A stretch of DNA of 37,597 nt, from assembly GCA_021204825.1 (NCBI GenBank), contig JAJPYR010000068.1, positions 1 to 37,597 of the forward strand, read 5' to 3'. Each line of letters begins with the position of its first letter. The first letter of the stretch is position 1. The translations under genes were made by a program, and so were the position numbers. The stretch comes from Clostridia bacterium (GTDB lineage Bacteria; Bacillota; Clostridia; Christensenellales; Borkfalkiaceae). This document shows positions 15,462 through 22,737 of the stretch, in pieces. The notes under the pieces are model-generated. The model did no database searches. It was not told the DNA's origin and was given only the letters and a program-made list of their open reading frames with translations.

Positions 15462-16431
15462 GATAGATGAAGGTGAAATGATCCGTATGGCGATGCAGAT
15501 GCGCGCCAAGGAATATGAAGGCCTTACAGAGGCGGAGATAGCGGAAAGGGAGCGCCAGAAGGAACTCGCGCGCCAGAACAACATCGGGATTCTGGAGGAC
15601 ACTCTGTCCGCCCTGGCCAAAGGCGGGTACGAGGCAGATGGGCAGGAGGTATGCCTGCAGCATGATGCCGCTGCACTTGGCGAGGCCAATGTTTATCTTC
15701 CGGAAAAGCTGGACGGGATGCGCTGCAAAGACTCTGCATCCGGGACAGGCTGCATGCCGCAGTGCGGGTGCGAAAACACGGATACCCTGGCGCTTGCGGA
15801 AAAGAGATGCAGGGAATGCATCACTGCCGGAGAAACACCGGATGTGCTGATACTTAACATGGCAAGCGGTACAGAACCCGGAGGACAGACGCGCAAGGGA
15901 GCGGGGGCGCAGGAGGAAGACCTCTGCCGCAGAACATCCCTTCTCATGTCCCTGGAGAGTGATGCCGCCAGCGACTATTATGCATACAACAAGTCTGTCC
16001 AGGGCCGCCTGGGCACGGATGCCATTATCTATTCTCCTCATGTGGAGGTAATAAAGGACAGCAGAGCAAACTATCTGTCCTATCCGTTTGAGGTCTCCGT
16101 TATTAGCTGCTCTGCGCCAATGGTGCGTTTCGGACTGGAAGGGAAGAGCCCGCAGGAATATGAAGAGATGCTCTTAAGGCGCATAGAGGGCATGCTGCTC
16201 GTTGCCGCGGAAAACGGCAAGAGCCGCCTTATACTGGGAGCGTTCGGCTGCGGAATCTTCGGCAATGACGCAGCTCTGGTATCCGCGCAGTTCCATAAGG
16301 CTATTCAAAGCTTTACCTTCCGTGGACGAACATCCGCTGAGCTCTTCAAATCCATAGATTTCGCTGTCCTTTGCCGTCCCGGGAAGGACTACAACTATAA
16401 AGAGTTCTGCCGCTGGTTCCCTGCCGGCTGA
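15439..16431 (+). CDS. PARG-type macrodomain protein A (DUF2263/TIGR02452-like)
   Basis: 330-residue protein of the microbial poly(ADP-ribose) glycohydrolase type. It has a charged N-terminal helix (EGLTEAEIAERERQKELARQ, 27-46), CENTDTLALAEKRCREC (111-127), and the catalytic loop EPGGQTRKGAGAQEEDLCR (146-164), in which Gln158-Glu159-Glu160 supply the acid residues. The third Gly of the usual GGG is Gln150. It ends with LILGAFGCGIFGNDA (264-278), the second ADP-ribose loop. The family removes ADP-ribose from proteins; here it would reverse or limit the neighbouring Sir2-like enzymes. The start overlaps Sir2-like B by 23 bases. The Gly-to-Gln change may alter substrate fit or turn it into a binder. 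Confidence 0.83.
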   Translation: MAENRKTEIDEGEMIRMAMQMRAKEYEGLTEAEIAERERQKELARQNNIGILEDTLSALAKGGYEADGQEVCLQHDAAALGEANVYLPEKLDGMRCKDSASGTGCMPQCGCENTDTLALAEKRCRECITAGETPDVLILNMASGTEPGGQTRKGAGAQEEDLCRRTSLLMSLESDAASDYYAYNKSVQGRLGTDAIIYSPHVEVIKDSRANYLSYPFEVSVISCSAPMVRFGLEGKSPQEYEEMLLRRIEGMLLVAAENGKSRLILGAFGCGIFGNDAALVSAQFHKAIQSFTFRGRTSAELFKSIDFAVLCRPGKDYNYKEFCRWFPAG

Positions 16432-16577
16432 TTTCATTCATTTACATATATGTCCCGTCCAACGCATATTTGCGTTAAATTGCCCATAACATGCCTCCAA
16501 ATGCCGTACGTGCAGGAATATGCCTGTTTTAAGTCAATAGTATGCCCCATGTATAGAGGGCCTGTCCGGAGGAACAG

Positions 16578-17288
16578 ATGGATCTGGAGAAGCAGGCAGC
16601 AAAGCTGCAGAAAGCCATAGATGAGAGTCATTTCACGGTTGCCGTAACGGGAGCCGGCATTTCCCTGTCCTCCGGGGGCATAACTTTTAATCGCAGCAAC
16701 GTGAAGGAACTCATGGGGCTGGGATCTGAGGACATGCTCCGTAATGAACCGGACAAGTATTACCAGCTTTTAGACAAAGCATTTCTGCACTCCATGTTCC
16801 ATGGGGAACCCTCTGTAACCCACAGGGCGCTCCGCAAGCTGGAGCAGGACGGAAAGCTGCAGGGCATCATTACAACCAACGTGGACTGCATGCATACCAT
16901 AGCGGGTTCTGAGAACGTGGCGGAGATACAGGGAAGCCTGCAGATAAACCGCTGCACGAAGTGCTACAAGCGTTTTGATGATTACCATATCTGGGGCAAC
17001 GGGACTGTGCCCCGCTGCGACCTCTGCGGGGATGTCATATGGACCTTCCCCTTCTACAGCCACGTGGGCCTTCATGACGGCAACGTGCGCAAGGCCCAGC
17101 GCTGGATGGCCCAGGCAGACCTTATCATAATAACGGGAGCCAACGGCAACTACAGTGATGCTTATTTCAACTGCCGCAAGCGCACCGCTACAATAATCCA
17201 GATCAACCCCGGGCACACCTGGTTTGACTTCACCGCAGACCTCAACATCCACGCCAAGGCGGATGATATTTTCAAATATCTCCTCTGA
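16578..17288 (+). CDS. Sir2-like protein C (His-to-Gln sirtuin)
   Basis: 236-residue third paralogue. VTGAGISLSSGGITFNRSN (23-41) at the NAD site, TTNVDCMHTIAGSENVAEIQGS (99-120) with Gln118 replacing the catalytic His, zinc Cys126/129 and Cys147/150, then IITGANGNYSD and IQINPGHTWFD. It is close to Sir2-like B over its whole length, so B and C look like a later duplication than A. A 146-base gap separates it from PARG-type A; no clear promoter is seen there, but GGAGGAAC precedes the ATG. Probably part of the same transcript. The function inferred is NAD-dependent ADP-ribosylation of an unknown target. Confidence 0.85.
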   Translation: MDLEKQAAKLQKAIDESHFTVAVTGAGISLSSGGITFNRSNVKELMGLGSEDMLRNEPDKYYQLLDKAFLHSMFHGEPSVTHRALRKLEQDGKLQGIITTNVDCMHTIAGSENVAEIQGSLQINRCTKCYKRFDDYHIWGNGTVPRCDLCGDVIWTFPFYSHVGLHDGNVRKAQRWMAQADLIIITGANGNYSDAYFNCRKRTATIIQINPGHTWFDFTADLNIHAKADDIFKYLL

Positions 17289-17404
17289 CAGCCCTTATCC
17301 GGCATCCGGGTCTGTCTGCACGGGCCTTTATCCGGCATCCCCGCCCCTGCATAACGCCAGGGGCTATTCCGTTTCAGGCCAGGCACAACATGACTGTCCC
17401 GTTC

Positions 17405-17443
17405 TGCAATCCGCTTGCAATCCGCTGGCGGACACATTATTAT
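17405..17443 (+). promoter_or_regulatory. internal promoter with tandem 11-base repeats before PARG-type B
   Basis: TGCAATCCGCT occurs twice head to tail (17405-17415 and 17416-17426). The second copy overlaps a -35-like TTGCAA (17415-17420), which is 17 bases from TATTAT (17438-17443). This suggests separate, possibly regulated transcription of the last gene. A second repeat pair, TTATCCGGCATCC, occurs further upstream between about 17295 and 17341. Confidence 0.5.
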
Positions 17444-17499
17444 AATGGCATATACACTGAAAGACAGCAGATGCCGTAATGGCGGCACCGGAGAGAGCT

Positions 17500-18414
17500 A
17501 TGGCAGGATACAGCAATAACAGGCGGGATGACCCCCGCAGGGAGAGGAACCGTCAGATACTGGAGAACACACTCGAGACAGCGGAGCGGGGCCGCTATAT
17601 AGCAGGCGGCCGCATGATAGGCCTGCCGTATAACAGAACACAGATCCGCACTGCCATCACATACGTTGGCGGGACACTGGATGCCCTCCGGCAGGACATG
17701 CAGCTCAACGGCCCTGCCAGGGACATCTCATCCATCCGCTTCTCATGTGAGAATACAGACACCCTTGCCCTTACGTGGAAGAGATACCGGGAGTGCCTTG
17801 CAGAAGGGGAGAAGGCTCCCAAAGTTCTGGTGCAGAACCTTGCAAGTGCCGTCCATCCCGGAGGCGGGGTCCGCAACGGGGCCACTGCACAGGAGGAAGA
17901 CCTTTGCCGCAAGACATCCCTTCTCCTGTCCCTGGAGAGCAATGCCGCAAAGCCGTTCTATGATTACAACTGGTCCTTGAATTCCAAGCTGGGCTCAGAT
18001 GCAGTAATAATATCTCCGTGTGTGGAAGTCATGAAGGACTCCGGCTGCAGCCTGCTTGCAGAGCCGTATCCCATAGGCGTCATAACCTGTGCGGCACCCA
18101 ATATCCGCAACGGCCTGGAAGGCAGGACCCAGGCCCAGTACAGGGAGCTGCTCAGAAGGCGCATCATGACCATACTATGCTGTGCAGCGGAGAACGGATA
18201 CAGGCACCTGGTACTTGGAGCCTTCGGCTGCGGGGTCTTCGGCAATGACGCGGCCCTTGTCTCGAACCTCTTCATGGACTGCATCCGCAGCTTTTCATAC
18301 AAAGGCAGCACGGCGGCAGGCAGCTTCGAGACAATAGACTTCGCTGTCCTCTGCAAGCCGGACAATGATTACAATTACCGTGAGTTTGCCCGCAACTTTG
18401 CCGGCGCAAAGTAA
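17500..18414 (+). CDS. PARG-type macrodomain protein B (DUF2263/TIGR02452-like)
   Basis: 304 residues from the ATG at 17500, chosen over 17479 because GGAGAG lies 7 bases before it. It is a paralogue of the other macrodomain protein here, with the intact signature: HPGGGVRNGATAQEEDLCR (119-137), GGG at 121-123 and Gln131-Glu132-Glu133 as in bacterial-type PARG, plus LVLGAFGCGVFGNDAAL (237-253) for the second ADP-ribose loop. It should cleave ADP-ribose chains or O-linked ADP-ribose. It lacks the charged N-terminal extension of PARG-type A. It ends the locus before a terminator and may have its own promoter. Confidence 0.87.
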   Translation: MAGYSNNRRDDPRRERNRQILENTLETAERGRYIAGGRMIGLPYNRTQIRTAITYVGGTLDALRQDMQLNGPARDISSIRFSCENTDTLALTWKRYRECLAEGEKAPKVLVQNLASAVHPGGGVRNGATAQEEDLCRKTSLLLSLESNAAKPFYDYNWSLNSKLGSDAVIISPCVEVMKDSGCSLLAEPYPIGVITCAAPNIRNGLEGRTQAQYRELLRRRIMTILCCAAENGYRHLVLGAFGCGVFGNDAALVSNLFMDCIRSFSYKGSTAAGSFETIDFAVLCKPDNDYNYREFARNFAGAK

Positions 18415-18468
18415 CGGTAGAGGCTCTTTAGGGGCCGCATTAGGAGCCGCAGGACATACATGAAACAC

Positions 18469-18511
18469 AAGCCGGGATGCCGCCAAATGCGGCCTGCCGG
18501 CTTCTCTTTTG
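18469..18511 (+). terminator. terminator of the Sir2/PARG locus
   Basis: AAGCCGG (18469-18475) pairs with CCGGCTT (18497-18503), with an inner GCCGC/GCGGC stem, followed by CTCTTTT. Confidence 0.75.
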
Positions 18512-18824
18512 CCCGCAGGACATGATAAATGAACACTGGTTATTTTTTACCCGGGACATGCAGAGGCGGCTGCCGTTGGTGCTTTCCGGCAGAAAAATCG
18601 GAGTACGGTTAATTTTTTGCAGACGGCACAGGTATAGGGATTATGCATTATGCAACACTATGCCGAGCATCCCGGGCCTGGAAGGGTTTTTGGACAAAAT
18701 AGCGGTATATTGTTTGATTTTAAAGGGTTGGATGAGGGAATTACAAAAATCCGGCACTTTGCATGAAGTGTGTTGAAATTGTAAGTTTTCCGGCAAAAAA
18801 AGCAAACTTTGGTTAATTTTTTTA
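18512..18824. other. gene-free region upstream of feo with a duplicated promoter-proximal segment
   Basis: No gene supported. Two diverged copies of a segment (18583-18620 and 18787-18830) share TTTCCGGCA, an A-run and GGTTAATTTTTT in the same order and spacing. The second runs straight into the feo promoter; the first has no good -10. Confidence 0.4.
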
Positions 18825-18853
18825 TTGACAAGCCTAAATTCATCCGTTATAAT
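18825..18853 (+). promoter_or_regulatory. promoter of the feo genes
   Basis: TTGACA (18825-18830), 17 bases, TATAAT (18848-18853): full consensus. Confidence 0.9.
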
Positions 18854-18869
18854 GGCTTTGCAAGAAAGG

Positions 18870-18883
18870 TTAAACGCGTTTAA
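18870..18883. promoter_or_regulatory. candidate operator in the feo leader
   Basis: Perfect 14-base palindrome TTAAACGCGTTTAA about 10 bases after the expected transcription start. A related TTAACC/GGTTAA repeat lies before the second feoA. An iron-sensing repressor site is a reasonable guess; the sequence is not a classical Fur box. Confidence 0.4.
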
Positions 18884-18916
18884 GTTTTCAGTGGATTTAA
18901 AGGAGGTTTCCAAATT

Positions 18917-19129
18917 ATGCCCATTTCAATTGCACCGTGCGGAACCGAGCTTACGATCAGGAAGGTGAGTGCAGAGGACAAGGTCAGGAAGCACTTGCAG
19001 GAACTTGGAATATCAGTAGGGTCTAAGCTTACGCTTGTTTCCGCAAGCGGCGGGAATGTAATCGTAATTGTCAAGGAAGGCCGGCTGTGCCTGGACCGCA
19101 ATCTTGCCGGCAAGATTCTTGTGGCTTAG
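18917..19129 (+). CDS. feoA: FeoA-domain protein, ferrous iron transport (first copy)
   Basis: 70-residue SH3-like FeoA protein. It opens MPISIAPCGTELTIRKV and contains HLQELGISVGSKLTLVSASGGNVIV and the DRNLAGKILV end typical of FeoA. It is thought to bind FeoB in the cytoplasm and support Fe(II) transport. A strong AAAGGAGG site lies before the ATG. A hairpin with a T-run follows, so this gene may be made in larger amounts than the next two. Confidence 0.93.
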   Translation: MPISIAPCGTELTIRKVSAEDKVRKHLQELGISVGSKLTLVSASGGNVIVIVKEGRLCLDRNLAGKILVA

Positions 19130-19148
19130 CGTTTCATATCACTAATAC

Positions 19149-19186
19149 ATTGCGTATCGGGGAAATGAGGTACGCAATATTTTTTC
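19149..19186 (+). terminator. terminator or attenuator between the two feoA genes
   Basis: ATTGCGTA (19149-19156) pairs with TACGCAAT (19171-19178), followed by ATTTTTT. It sits inside the feo gene group, so partial read-through is likely. Confidence 0.7.
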
Positions 19187-19195
19187 AGAAAATAA

Positions 19196-19209
19196 TTAAC
19201 CTCGGTTAA
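19196..19209. promoter_or_regulatory. inverted repeat before the second feoA
   Basis: TTAACC (19196-19201) and GGTTAA (19204-19209) with a 2-base gap, about 27 bases before the second feoA. It resembles the leader palindrome of the first feoA and could be a shared operator. Confidence 0.35.
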
Positions 19210-19235
19210 GTTTTTAGGCCGGCATTCCGGCAGCT

Positions 19236-19475
19236 ATGGAAGATATGACAAAGTTACTGAGCGAATTTACAGTCGGCGAAAGCGGCAGAATAGTCAAGGT
19301 GGCAGGCGAAGGAAGGATCAGAAGACGCCTGTTCGACATGGGCGTCACCCCCGGCGCGGATGTCACAATGAAAAAGAAGGCACCCTTAGGAGACCCTATA
19401 GAGGTCACCTTGAGAGGGTATGAGCTCACATTGAGAAAAGTAGAGGCAGCTTGTGTGGAGGTAGAGCTCAAATGA
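19236..19475 (+). CDS. feoA: FeoA-domain protein, ferrous iron transport (second copy)
   Basis: 79 residues: TVGESGRIVKVAGEGRIRRRLFDMGVTPGADVTMKKKAPLGDPIEVTLRGYELTLRK is the full FeoA pattern, including the conserved GDP(I/V)E. It ends with an ATGA overlap into feoB, so the two are translationally coupled; this copy is the likely direct FeoB partner. No convincing AGGAGG precedes its ATG. Confidence 0.95.
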   Translation: MEDMTKLLSEFTVGESGRIVKVAGEGRIRRRLFDMGVTPGADVTMKKKAPLGDPIEVTLRGYELTLRKVEAACVEVELK

Positions 19476-21928
19476 GAACTTTCGCCCTGGCCGGCAATCC
19501 CAACTGCGGCAAGACCACGCTGTTCAATGCCCTCACGGGCTCTACAGCGCATGTGGGCAACTGGCCCGGCGTCACAGTGGACAAGAAAGACGGCCTGTAC
19601 AAATCAGACAAGGAGACGGTGGCAATCATAGACCTGCCCGGCATATATTCACTGTCCCCGTACACTCCGGAAGAGGTCATCGCCAGGAATTACATCCTGG
19701 ATGAGCATCCGGACGGCATTATCAATATTGTAGACGCAACAAACCTGGAGCGAAACCTGTACCTCACCACACAGATCCTTGAGATGGATGTGCCCGTCAT
19801 CGTGGCCCTCAACTTCATGGATGAAGTGGAAAAGGCAGGGGACAGGATAGACCCTAAGGTAATAGAGAGTGCTTTGGGCGTTCCCGTGGTCCCTGTGTCC
19901 GCCCTTACTGGCAAGGGCATAAAGGAGCTCATGGAGAGGGCCATCTCAATGCCCGCAAAAAGAGAGGGCACAACGGTTCTTCAGGGCACGATAGACAAGC
20001 CCCTGGAGCCCGCCCTTGAATATTACAGGGCCCAGGAAGTCTCCTCACCCCTGTTCCACGCCATAAAGCTTTTGGAAGCAGATGAGATAGAAGTGGAAAG
20101 GAAGGGAGCAAAGGCGGTCCTTGCTGAGGCAACGGCTGGCCAGGCCGAAGGAGAGGAAGACCTGGAGGCAGTGATTGCGGACGAGAGATACAAGTATATC
20201 TCCGCCAGGCTTTCCGGAGCGAAGGTCAAGGCCATGCACACCCTGGAGACCCGCTCGGACAAGATAGACAAGGTGCTCACGCACAGGGTATGGGCCATCC
20301 CCATCTTCCTTGTAATCCTGCTCCTTTTATTCCATCTCACCTTCTCAGACAACCTGTTTTTCCTGAACGGCTTTACGGAGAAGCAGCACTGGATGCCCAC
20401 GCTCTTCGACCCCGTGGAAGAAGGCGGCTTAGGGTGGGAGGAGACCTGGTCCTCAACCCTTTTGGCCTGTTTCTATGACGGCACGGTGTTCTCGCCGGGC
20501 GTAATCCTCGCCAACATCTTTACATGGATAACAGATTATATAACAGAAGGCGTCTCCCTGCTCATCTCCGTTTGCAACGGCGCGGCATGGATAGACAGCC
20601 TCGTATGTGACGCAGTCTTAGGCGGCATATTTGCCGTTCTTGGCTTCCTTCCCCAGATCCTTCTTCTGTTCCTCGGGTTCTCCATTCTGGAGGATACCGG
20701 ATACATGGCGCGGATTGCCTTCGTGCTGGACAGGATCTTCCGCCGTTTCGGCCTTTCCGGAAGAGCCTTCATGCCCATGATAATGGGCTTCGGCTGCGGG
20801 CTTCCCGCCATCATAAACACGAGAACGCTTGCGGATGAAAAGGAGCGGACGGCCACGATTCGTGTAATTCCCTTCTTCTCCTGCGGCGCAAAGCTTCCGA
20901 TTCTGACCGGCATGGCCGGCGCAATGGTCTCAGCCTTCGGCTTCGGCAACGCAGACCTCATCACATACGCCATGTACTTAGTCGGCATCGTAACGGCCCT
21001 GGTGTGCGTAATACTCATGCGCAACACCACCTTAAAGGGCGACACGCCGCCTTTCATCATGGAACTGCCCGCATACCATTTCCCCAAGACCAGGAATCTT
21101 ATGATTCATATCTGGGACAAGGCCAAGCACTTCGTGAAGAAGGCCTTTACGATAATCTTCCTGTCCACGATAGTAATCTGGTTCCTGCAGTCCTTCTCAT
21201 GGAGATGGGAGTTCCTGCTCCAGGACACTGAAGACCTCGTGAACGGCGTAGGCCTCACTGCCTCGCAGAAGGCGCTTACAGCAGCAGACGCCAACTACTT
21301 CGTCAACATGTTCACGGACGGCAGCGGGAACCTGCTGGTGGAGGGAATGGTAAACCTCCGCACGGATGAATCCATCCTGGGCTCCTTAGGCATGCTTCTG
21401 CAGCCCATATTCACTCCCTTGGGCTTTGGCTCGCAGGCGGGAGAACTGGGCTGGGTATTCGCAGTGGCAGCCATAACGGGCCTCGTTGCAAAAGAGAACG
21501 TGGTTGCAACGTTCGGCGCGCTTGCAGCGGTTGTCGCAGCGACATACATTGACACCGAAGCCAACGGCGCGGCAGCCTGCTTCGCCATGGTGGCCAACAC
21601 AGACATAACCTGGCAGGGCGTCATAGCGTTCATAGTCTTCAACATGACAACAATCCCCTGCTTCGCATCCTGCGCAACGGCGAGGGCGGAGCTTCCCAAG
21701 GGAAAGTTCAAATGGACGCTCCTGTTCTGGTTCGCCACGAGCTACATAGTATCCGCCTGTGTATACACCGTCCTTTCATGGTGGTGGACCCTGTTCATCT
21801 GGCTCGCGGTTCTCGCAATTGCTGTGACATTCATAGTCCTCAACAACCACGGGAAACTGGACAGGCTCAAGATACGCCGCAGGAAGAAGAACGGCCCGGA
21901 CTCCGGCGAAAGCTCCGTCTCCGAATAA
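19472..21928 (+). CDS. feoB: ferrous iron transporter FeoB
   Basis: Main Fe(II) importer of anaerobes, in the cytoplasmic membrane. 818 residues from the ATG at 19472, which overlaps the feoA stop as ATGA and has GGAGG upstream. The G domain shows G1 GNPNCGKT (8-15), the G2 region around GVTV, G3 DLPG (54-57) and G4 as NFMDE rather than the usual NMMDE (about 115-119). A helical linker leads to a polytopic membrane region starting near 275. The second half holds the gate motifs MGFGCGLPAI and FFSCGAKLPI with the conserved Cys residues. The tail is basic (RRRKK). Together with both feoA genes and the Cys-rich peptide it forms a complete Feo system. Confidence 0.97.
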   Translation: MRTFALAGNPNCGKTTLFNALTGSTAHVGNWPGVTVDKKDGLYKSDKETVAIIDLPGIYSLSPYTPEEVIARNYILDEHPDGIINIVDATNLERNLYLTTQILEMDVPVIVALNFMDEVEKAGDRIDPKVIESALGVPVVPVSALTGKGIKELMERAISMPAKREGTTVLQGTIDKPLEPALEYYRAQEVSSPLFHAIKLLEADEIEVERKGAKAVLAEATAGQAEGEEDLEAVIADERYKYISARLSGAKVKAMHTLETRSDKIDKVLTHRVWAIPIFLVILLLLFHLTFSDNLFFLNGFTEKQHWMPTLFDPVEEGGLGWEETWSSTLLACFYDGTVFSPGVILANIFTWITDYITEGVSLLISVCNGAAWIDSLVCDAVLGGIFAVLGFLPQILLLFLGFSILEDTGYMARIAFVLDRIFRRFGLSGRAFMPMIMGFGCGLPAIINTRTLADEKERTATIRVIPFFSCGAKLPILTGMAGAMVSAFGFGNADLITYAMYLVGIVTALVCVILMRNTTLKGDTPPFIMELPAYHFPKTRNLMIHIWDKAKHFVKKAFTIIFLSTIVIWFLQSFSWRWEFLLQDTEDLVNGVGLTASQKALTAADANYFVNMFTDGSGNLLVEGMVNLRTDESILGSLGMLLQPIFTPLGFGSQAGELGWVFAVAAITGLVAKENVVATFGALAAVVAATYIDTEANGAAACFAMVANTDITWQGVIAFIVFNMTTIPCFASCATARAELPKGKFKWTLLFWFATSYIVSACVYTVLSWWWTLFIWLAVLAIAVTFIVLNNHGKLDRLKIRRRKKNGPDSGESSVSE

Positions 21929-22036
21929 CCTTTTGGCTCCGAAGATTGCGCATAGTGCGGCTCCAAACGCAGTTTATCCACAAATGCACCATACTAATGG
22001 TGGAATTCTCAAAACGCACAGGAATATAGGCGAAAC

Positions 22037-22300
22037 ATGAACTGGTTTGACATCCTCGTAATATGCATTCTTGCAGCTGCAGTAATTGCAGTTGCGGCGG
22101 TTGTCATATACAACAAGGCCCACGGCAAGGGCGGGGACTGTGACGGCTGCCCCGGCTGTCACAGCTGCTCTTCATGCAAAGAGAGCGGCCGGTGCCATTA
22201 CCGGATTCCGGAGGACGTCCAGAAGATTCTGGATGACGCCAACTCCAAAAAAGAAAACTCCGGCCCTGCAGAGGACCGGCACAACAGCCCGCAGCAGTAA
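22037..22300 (+). CDS. FeoB-associated Cys-rich membrane peptide
   Basis: 87 residues. One membrane helix (about 5-26) is followed by a dense Cys cluster CDGCPGCHSCSSC...C (35-53) and a polar tail. The pattern matches the FeoB-associated Cys-rich family found beside feoB in Firmicutes and Bacteroidetes. The Cys cluster may hold Fe(II) or zinc at the inner membrane face; that is inference. It lies 108 bases after feoB. Confidence 0.9.
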   Translation: MNWFDILVICILAAAVIAVAAVVIYNKAHGKGGDCDGCPGCHSCSSCKESGRCHYRIPEDVQKILDDANSKKENSGPAEDRHNSPQQ

Positions 22301-22668
22301 TCTGCTGCTCCACGCATAACACTCATCATCTCTGATTTTTAATATGGTTCGTTTGTCCCCGGGTCCCTTGTCCCGGGGATTAAACTTTGCGCCCCATATT
22401 TTTTGGAAAGTTTTGCCCTTAAGGGGTCCCCATCCGGATGCCCTGCAGGCAGCACTCAGCGCCCCGGCGAGGCCAGGGCAGATCCCCCTGCGGGGTCCTT
22501 GGCCTGCATACAGGCTGCACAGGGATCTTTGCGGCTTACATACAGGCTTTCACAGGGCTTCTGCATGCCTTCGGGCCCTGCATGAGGGAGGTTTCATGAC
22601 ACTTATGATACATTCTGCGTTTCTTGGGCACAAAATGGCCGGGACGGGATGAAATTATGTTCAAACAT
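22301..22668. other. gene-free region
   Basis: No gene supported. A GC-rich inverted repeat, TCCCCGGG/CCCGGGGA (about 22356-22379), may end the feo transcript but lacks a T-run. The rest shows nothing recognisable. Confidence 0.35.
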
Positions 22669-22697
22669 TTGCAAATCCCAGAGGGCCTGTATATAAT
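22669..22697 (+). promoter_or_regulatory. promoter of the aminotransferase gene
   Basis: TTGCAA (22669-22674), 17 bases, TATAAT (22692-22697). Confidence 0.75.
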
Positions 22698-22737
22698 GTA
22701 GCATGAAGTAACAGAAGTTTATACAGAGGAACAGGTC

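Noticed and set aside
13983..18414. Classical SirTM operon (GcvH-L, LplA2, MacroD)
   Set aside because: No lipoyl-carrier or ligase gene in or near the locus, and the hydrolases are PARG-type; the locus is only related in concept.
22301..22668. Open frames in the gap before the aminotransferase gene
   Set aside because: No ribosome-binding site, no domain pattern, atypical composition; likely random.
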